64,000 nt of DNA from Neisseria perflava (GTDB taxonomy: Bacteria > Pseudomonadota > Gammaproteobacteria > Burkholderiales > Neisseriaceae). A program made the translations under genes and the position numbers. The notes under the pieces are model-generated. The model ran no database searches. It worked only from the letters and a program-made list of their open reading frames with translations, and had not been told where the DNA came from. Below are positions 61,414-64,000 of this stretch, piece after piece. The stretch lies in assembly GCF_024170405.1 (NCBI RefSeq), contig NZ_JALJYC010000010.1, positions 14,928 to 78,927 on the forward strand, written 5' to 3'. Each line of letters opens with the position of its first letter. Within the stretch, counting starts at the first letter, position 1.

Positions 61414-61419
61414 TATAAT
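61414..61419 (+). promoter_or_regulatory. -10 hexamer of the murA promoter
   Basis: Perfect TATAAT; no convincing -35 at 16-18 bases. It lies 69 bases before the murA GTG. Confidence 0.45.
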
Positions 61420-61487
61420 CCAAACTGATTAATATTGATGAATGCGCCGCGCCGCCGCGCCGTGCGCCCTGTTAAGAAAGAACCATT

Positions 61488-62741
61488 GTGGACAAACTCA
61501 AAATCTCCGCCAACGGCCCGTTAAACGGCGAAATCACCGTATCCGGCGCCAAAAATGCCGCCTTGCCGCTGATGTGCGCCGGTTTGCTGACCGCCGGTAC
61601 GCTGCGCCTGAAAAACGTACCCATGCTGGCCGATGTGAAAACCACGCAGAAGCTGCTGCAAGGCATGGGCGCACGCGTATTGACCGACAATATTCACGAA
61701 TTCGAAATCAACGGCGGCACGGTCAACAACACCTGTGCCCCGTATGAATTGGTCAAAACCATGCGCGCCTCGATTCTGGTGCTCGGCCCGACGCTGGCGC
61801 GTTTCGGCGAAGCGCAGGTGAGTCTGCCCGGCGGCTGCGCCATCGGCTCGCGTCCGGTTGACCAACATCTGAAAGGCTTGGAGACCATGGGCGCGGAAAT
61901 CGTGATTGAACACGGTTACGTCAAAGCCAAAGGCCGTCTGAAAGGCACGCGCGTGGCAATGGATGTGGTCACCGTCGGCGGTACGGAAAACCTGCTGATG
62001 GCGGCGACATTGGCCGAAGGTACGACTATCTTGGAAAACTGCGCTATTGAGCCGGAAGTGGTGGATTTGGCGGAATGCTTGGTAAAAATGGGCGCCAAAA
62101 TCAGCGGTATCGGCACGGCTACCATGACCATCGAAGGCGTGAAAGAATTGCACGGCGCGGAGCACAGCGTTGTGCCCGACCGTATTGAAGCCGGTACGTT
62201 CTTGTGCGCCGTCGCCATGACCGGCGGCAAAGTCACCCTGCGCCACGCCGCGCCGAAAACCATGGAAGTGGTGCTGGATAAATTGGTCGAAGCCGGCGCG
62301 ATTATCGAAGCGGGCGACGATTGGATTACCATCGACATGCAGCAACGCCCGAAAGCCGTGGACATCCGCACTGTTGTCCACCCGGGCTTCCCTACCGATA
62401 TGCAGGCGCAGTTTATGGCGATGAACGCCATTGCCGAAGGCAACTGCCGCGTGGTGGAAACCATTTTTGAAAACCGCTTTATGCACGTGCCCGAACTCAA
62501 CCGCATGGGTGCCAACATTACCACCGAAGGCAATACCGCTTTTGTCAAAGGCGTGGAAACACTCTCCGGCGCGGTCGTGATGGCCACTGACTTGCGTGCC
62601 TCCGCCAGCTTGGTGATGGCAGGTTTGGTCGCCGGTGGTGAAACCATCGTCGAGCGCATTTACCACTTGGATCGCGGTTACGAATACATCGAGAAAAAAC
62701 TCGGTCAGGTCGGCGCCAAAATCGAACGCGTGCGCGGCTAA
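61488..62741 (+). CDS. murA: UDP-N-acetylglucosamine 1-carboxyvinyltransferase
   Basis: First committed step of peptidoglycan synthesis: transfers enolpyruvate from PEP to UDP-GlcNAc; target of fosfomycin. 417 residues. Lys22 (SGAKNA) and the PEP-binding Cys117 (LPGGCAIGSRPVD) are present, so fosfomycin sensitivity of the enzyme is expected. The start is a GTG at 61488 preceded by AAGAAAG; no in-frame ATG fits. One uptake core in the frame encodes GRLK. Confidence 0.97.
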   Translation: MDKLKISANGPLNGEITVSGAKNAALPLMCAGLLTAGTLRLKNVPMLADVKTTQKLLQGMGARVLTDNIHEFEINGGTVNNTCAPYELVKTMRASILVLGPTLARFGEAQVSLPGGCAIGSRPVDQHLKGLETMGAEIVIEHGYVKAKGRLKGTRVAMDVVTVGGTENLLMAATLAEGTTILENCAIEPEVVDLAECLVKMGAKISGIGTATMTIEGVKELHGAEHSVVPDRIEAGTFLCAVAMTGGKVTLRHAAPKTMEVVLDKLVEAGAIIEAGDDWITIDMQQRPKAVDIRTVVHPGFPTDMQAQFMAMNAIAEGNCRVVETIFENRFMHVPELNRMGANITTEGNTAFVKGVETLSGAVVMATDLRASASLVMAGLVAGGETIVERIYHLDRGYEYIEKKLGQVGAKIERVRG

Positions 62742-62768
62742 TCTTCTATCGTAGTAAAGATAAATGCC

Positions 62769-62811
62769 AAAAGGCCGTCTGAAACAGTTTGTTGTTTCAG
62801 ACGGCCTTATT
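62769..62811. terminator. bidirectional uptake-sequence terminator between murA and thrB
   Basis: AAAGGCCGTCTGAAACA pairs with TGTTTCAGACGGCCTT between convergent stops. Confidence 0.85.
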
Positions 62812-62832
62812 ATTATATTTTGAGTTTAATGG

Positions 62833-63750
62833 TTAGTTTAAGTTCAGTAGCAAATCGCGGAACGCGTTGGGATCTTTGATAAACGTCATTTCGCCCGATT
62901 GTGGGAAATGGAAGTCCAGCAGACGCGATACCCAGAAACGGATGCAGCCTGCACGTTGCGCAATCGGGAAATAGGCGCGTTCTTCATCGGATAAGGGGCG
63001 CACGCTTTCGTATCCGTCAATAAAAGCCTTCATCAGCGGCATATCCAAATGATTGTCTGCCGTACGCGCCCAATCGTTGACCGCAATGGCTAAGTCATAC
63101 ATAAAATTGCCGTTGCAGGCATAATAGAAATCAATAAACCCGGCAACCTGTTCGCCATCGAGCAGTACATTATCCTTAAACAAATCTGCATGGATAATAC
63201 CGGAGGGTAAATGGTTTCCTAAGTTGTCATCTAAAAAAGCAATCTCTCGTTGCAGCAGTTGTGCATCCGCTTCGTCTAATACCGGTAGTAATTGTTCTGC
63301 CGATTCATGCCACCAGTGGTCATAACGCGGGTTTTTCATCTGTAGGGGGAAGCTTTGTCCGGCTACATGCATTTTGGCTAACATCGCGCCGGTGTTAAAG
63401 CATTGGTTTTTCGTCGCCCAACTTGTGTCCGTGCCTTTCAAGCAGGTTACCAAGCAGGCGGGCTTTTCTGCCAATGTCGCATCCAATTTGCCATCTTTAC
63501 GCGCGATGGGGGCGGCGCAAGCAACACCGTTGTCGCTCAAATGCTGGTTCAGCAGTAAAAAAAACGGCAGTTCTTCCTGTTGCAATACCTCAAAGACAGT
63601 CAATACATAACGTCCTGTGGACGTAGTCAGGAAATAATTGCTGTTGGTAACCCCTTGGGCAATACCCTGTAAGGCAACAAATTCACCCAAATCGTACTGC
63701 GTCAGAAACGCCCGCATCTCATCATCGGATACACTGGTATAAACGGACAT
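62833..63750 (-). CDS. thrB: homoserine kinase (choline-kinase-like ThrB)
   Basis: Phosphorylates homoserine for threonine synthesis. 305 residues from the ATG at 63750 (MSVYTSVSDDEM). The fold is the aminoglycoside/choline kinase type used by beta- and gamma-proteobacterial ThrB rather than the GHMP type: GVTNSNYFLTT, the catalytic loop HADLFKDNVLLD, and the metal Asp in GFIDFYYACNG. Single gene. Confidence 0.93.
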   Translation of the reverse strand: MSVYTSVSDDEMRAFLTQYDLGEFVALQGIAQGVTNSNYFLTTSTGRYVLTVFEVLQQEELPFFLLLNQHLSDNGVACAAPIARKDGKLDATLAEKPACLVTCLKGTDTSWATKNQCFNTGAMLAKMHVAGQSFPLQMKNPRYDHWWHESAEQLLPVLDEADAQLLQREIAFLDDNLGNHLPSGIIHADLFKDNVLLDGEQVAGFIDFYYACNGNFMYDLAIAVNDWARTADNHLDMPLMKAFIDGYESVRPLSDEERAYFPIAQRAGCIRFWVSRLLDFHFPQSGEMTFIKDPNAFRDLLLNLN

Positions 63751-64000
63751 AGTATAAAGCCTGAATGGAAAATAATAGAATAATCGTGAATCATACCAAA
63801 GATTCAGCAACATGATATCAGTAAATCAGCAGATAAGATTGGCCTTAGATGTATTTTGTTGGGAGGGTTGGCGTATTTTTGTATGGGAAGTAAAAGCGGA
63901 TTAATAAAATTCTCAAATAAAACAGAGTAGTGTTAAATTTTTGTGAAGTTTTTAGTGTTTTTGAGTTGACGGGTTTTGGTGGTGGGGGTATAGTTCGGTT

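Noticed and set aside
61521..62666. 381-codon open frame antisense to murA
   Set aside because: Shadow of murA; no independent support.

Overview
The window is chromosomal DNA from a Neisseria species. The evidence is the very dense 10-bp DNA uptake core GCCGTCTGAA, mostly in the AG form (AGGCCGTCTGAA) with a minority of the AT form (ATGCCGTCTGAA), together with Neisseria-type genes (GNA33-like mltA, lpxC, eptA, thrB, a split M16 protease pair, efeUOB). The AG form points to a commensal rather than to meningococcus or gonococcus; the species cannot be fixed from sequence alone. No rRNA, tRNA, CRISPR array, integrase or intact insertion sequence was seen. The lpxC gene is cut by the left edge.

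Layout. 1-14 kb is core: lpxC, ggt, gnd, a D-2-hydroxyacid dehydrogenase, small membrane and FKBP genes, pncC, ftsEX, a TlpA-type thioredoxin, an ArsC-like protein, a DUF218 protein and glmS. Eight perfect DnaA-box nonamers fall in the first 11.3 kb, five of them intergenic and co-oriented. 14-23.6 kb holds ftsY (with a very long acidic domain full of uptake sequences), metG, yjdM, two M16 peptidase genes and pgk. 23.8-26.2 kb is a divergent sugar-uptake locus: a LacY-type symporter and a CscR-like LacI-family repressor with two identical GTTAACGTTAAC operators. 26.3-35.4 kb is again core (gltX, rarD, glmU, a HAD phosphatase, thiB, mntP, a ClC channel).

35.5-41.2 kb is a coherent envelope-stress module: a QseBC/PmrAB-like two-component system, a small PepSY operon and eptA (lipid A phosphoethanolamine transferase). 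Matching CTTAA-N6-CTTAA direct repeats sit at the same place in the PepSY-operon and eptA promoters, and a half-site lies before the regulator gene. 41.3-46.7 kb is one very large defence-like helicase-nuclease gene (DUF4011, SF1 helicase, PD-(D/E)XK domain, DUF3320), off in this sequence: it has a 12-base poly-C tract near its start and two further homopolymer frameshifts. mutS follows divergently.

49.4-55.5 kb is accessory and the most novel part. A regulatory-looking pair of palindromes precedes a tandem array of four paralogous 34-35-residue genes that each encode a signal peptide plus about 12-15 residues. Then come a class 1A (fumarate-type) dihydroorotate dehydrogenase, bolA, a repeat that folds as a perfect four-way junction, three unrecognised proteins (one built of 20-residue repeats), an XRE regulator and a 30-codon hydrophobic microprotein whose ribosome-binding site is sequestered in a hairpin. 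55.4-59.6 kb is the EfeUOB ferrous-iron system with an embedded TonB-domain protein and an AT-rich Fur-like site. mltA, murA and thrB close the window.

Functionally the window is rich in envelope synthesis (lpxC, glmS, glmU, murA, mltA, eptA, ftsEX). Most transcription units end in an inverted pair of uptake sequences acting as a terminator. Repeats include GTAG-type REP elements and a 164-bp MITE-like element with an internally deleted copy that forms the end of a coding sequence.
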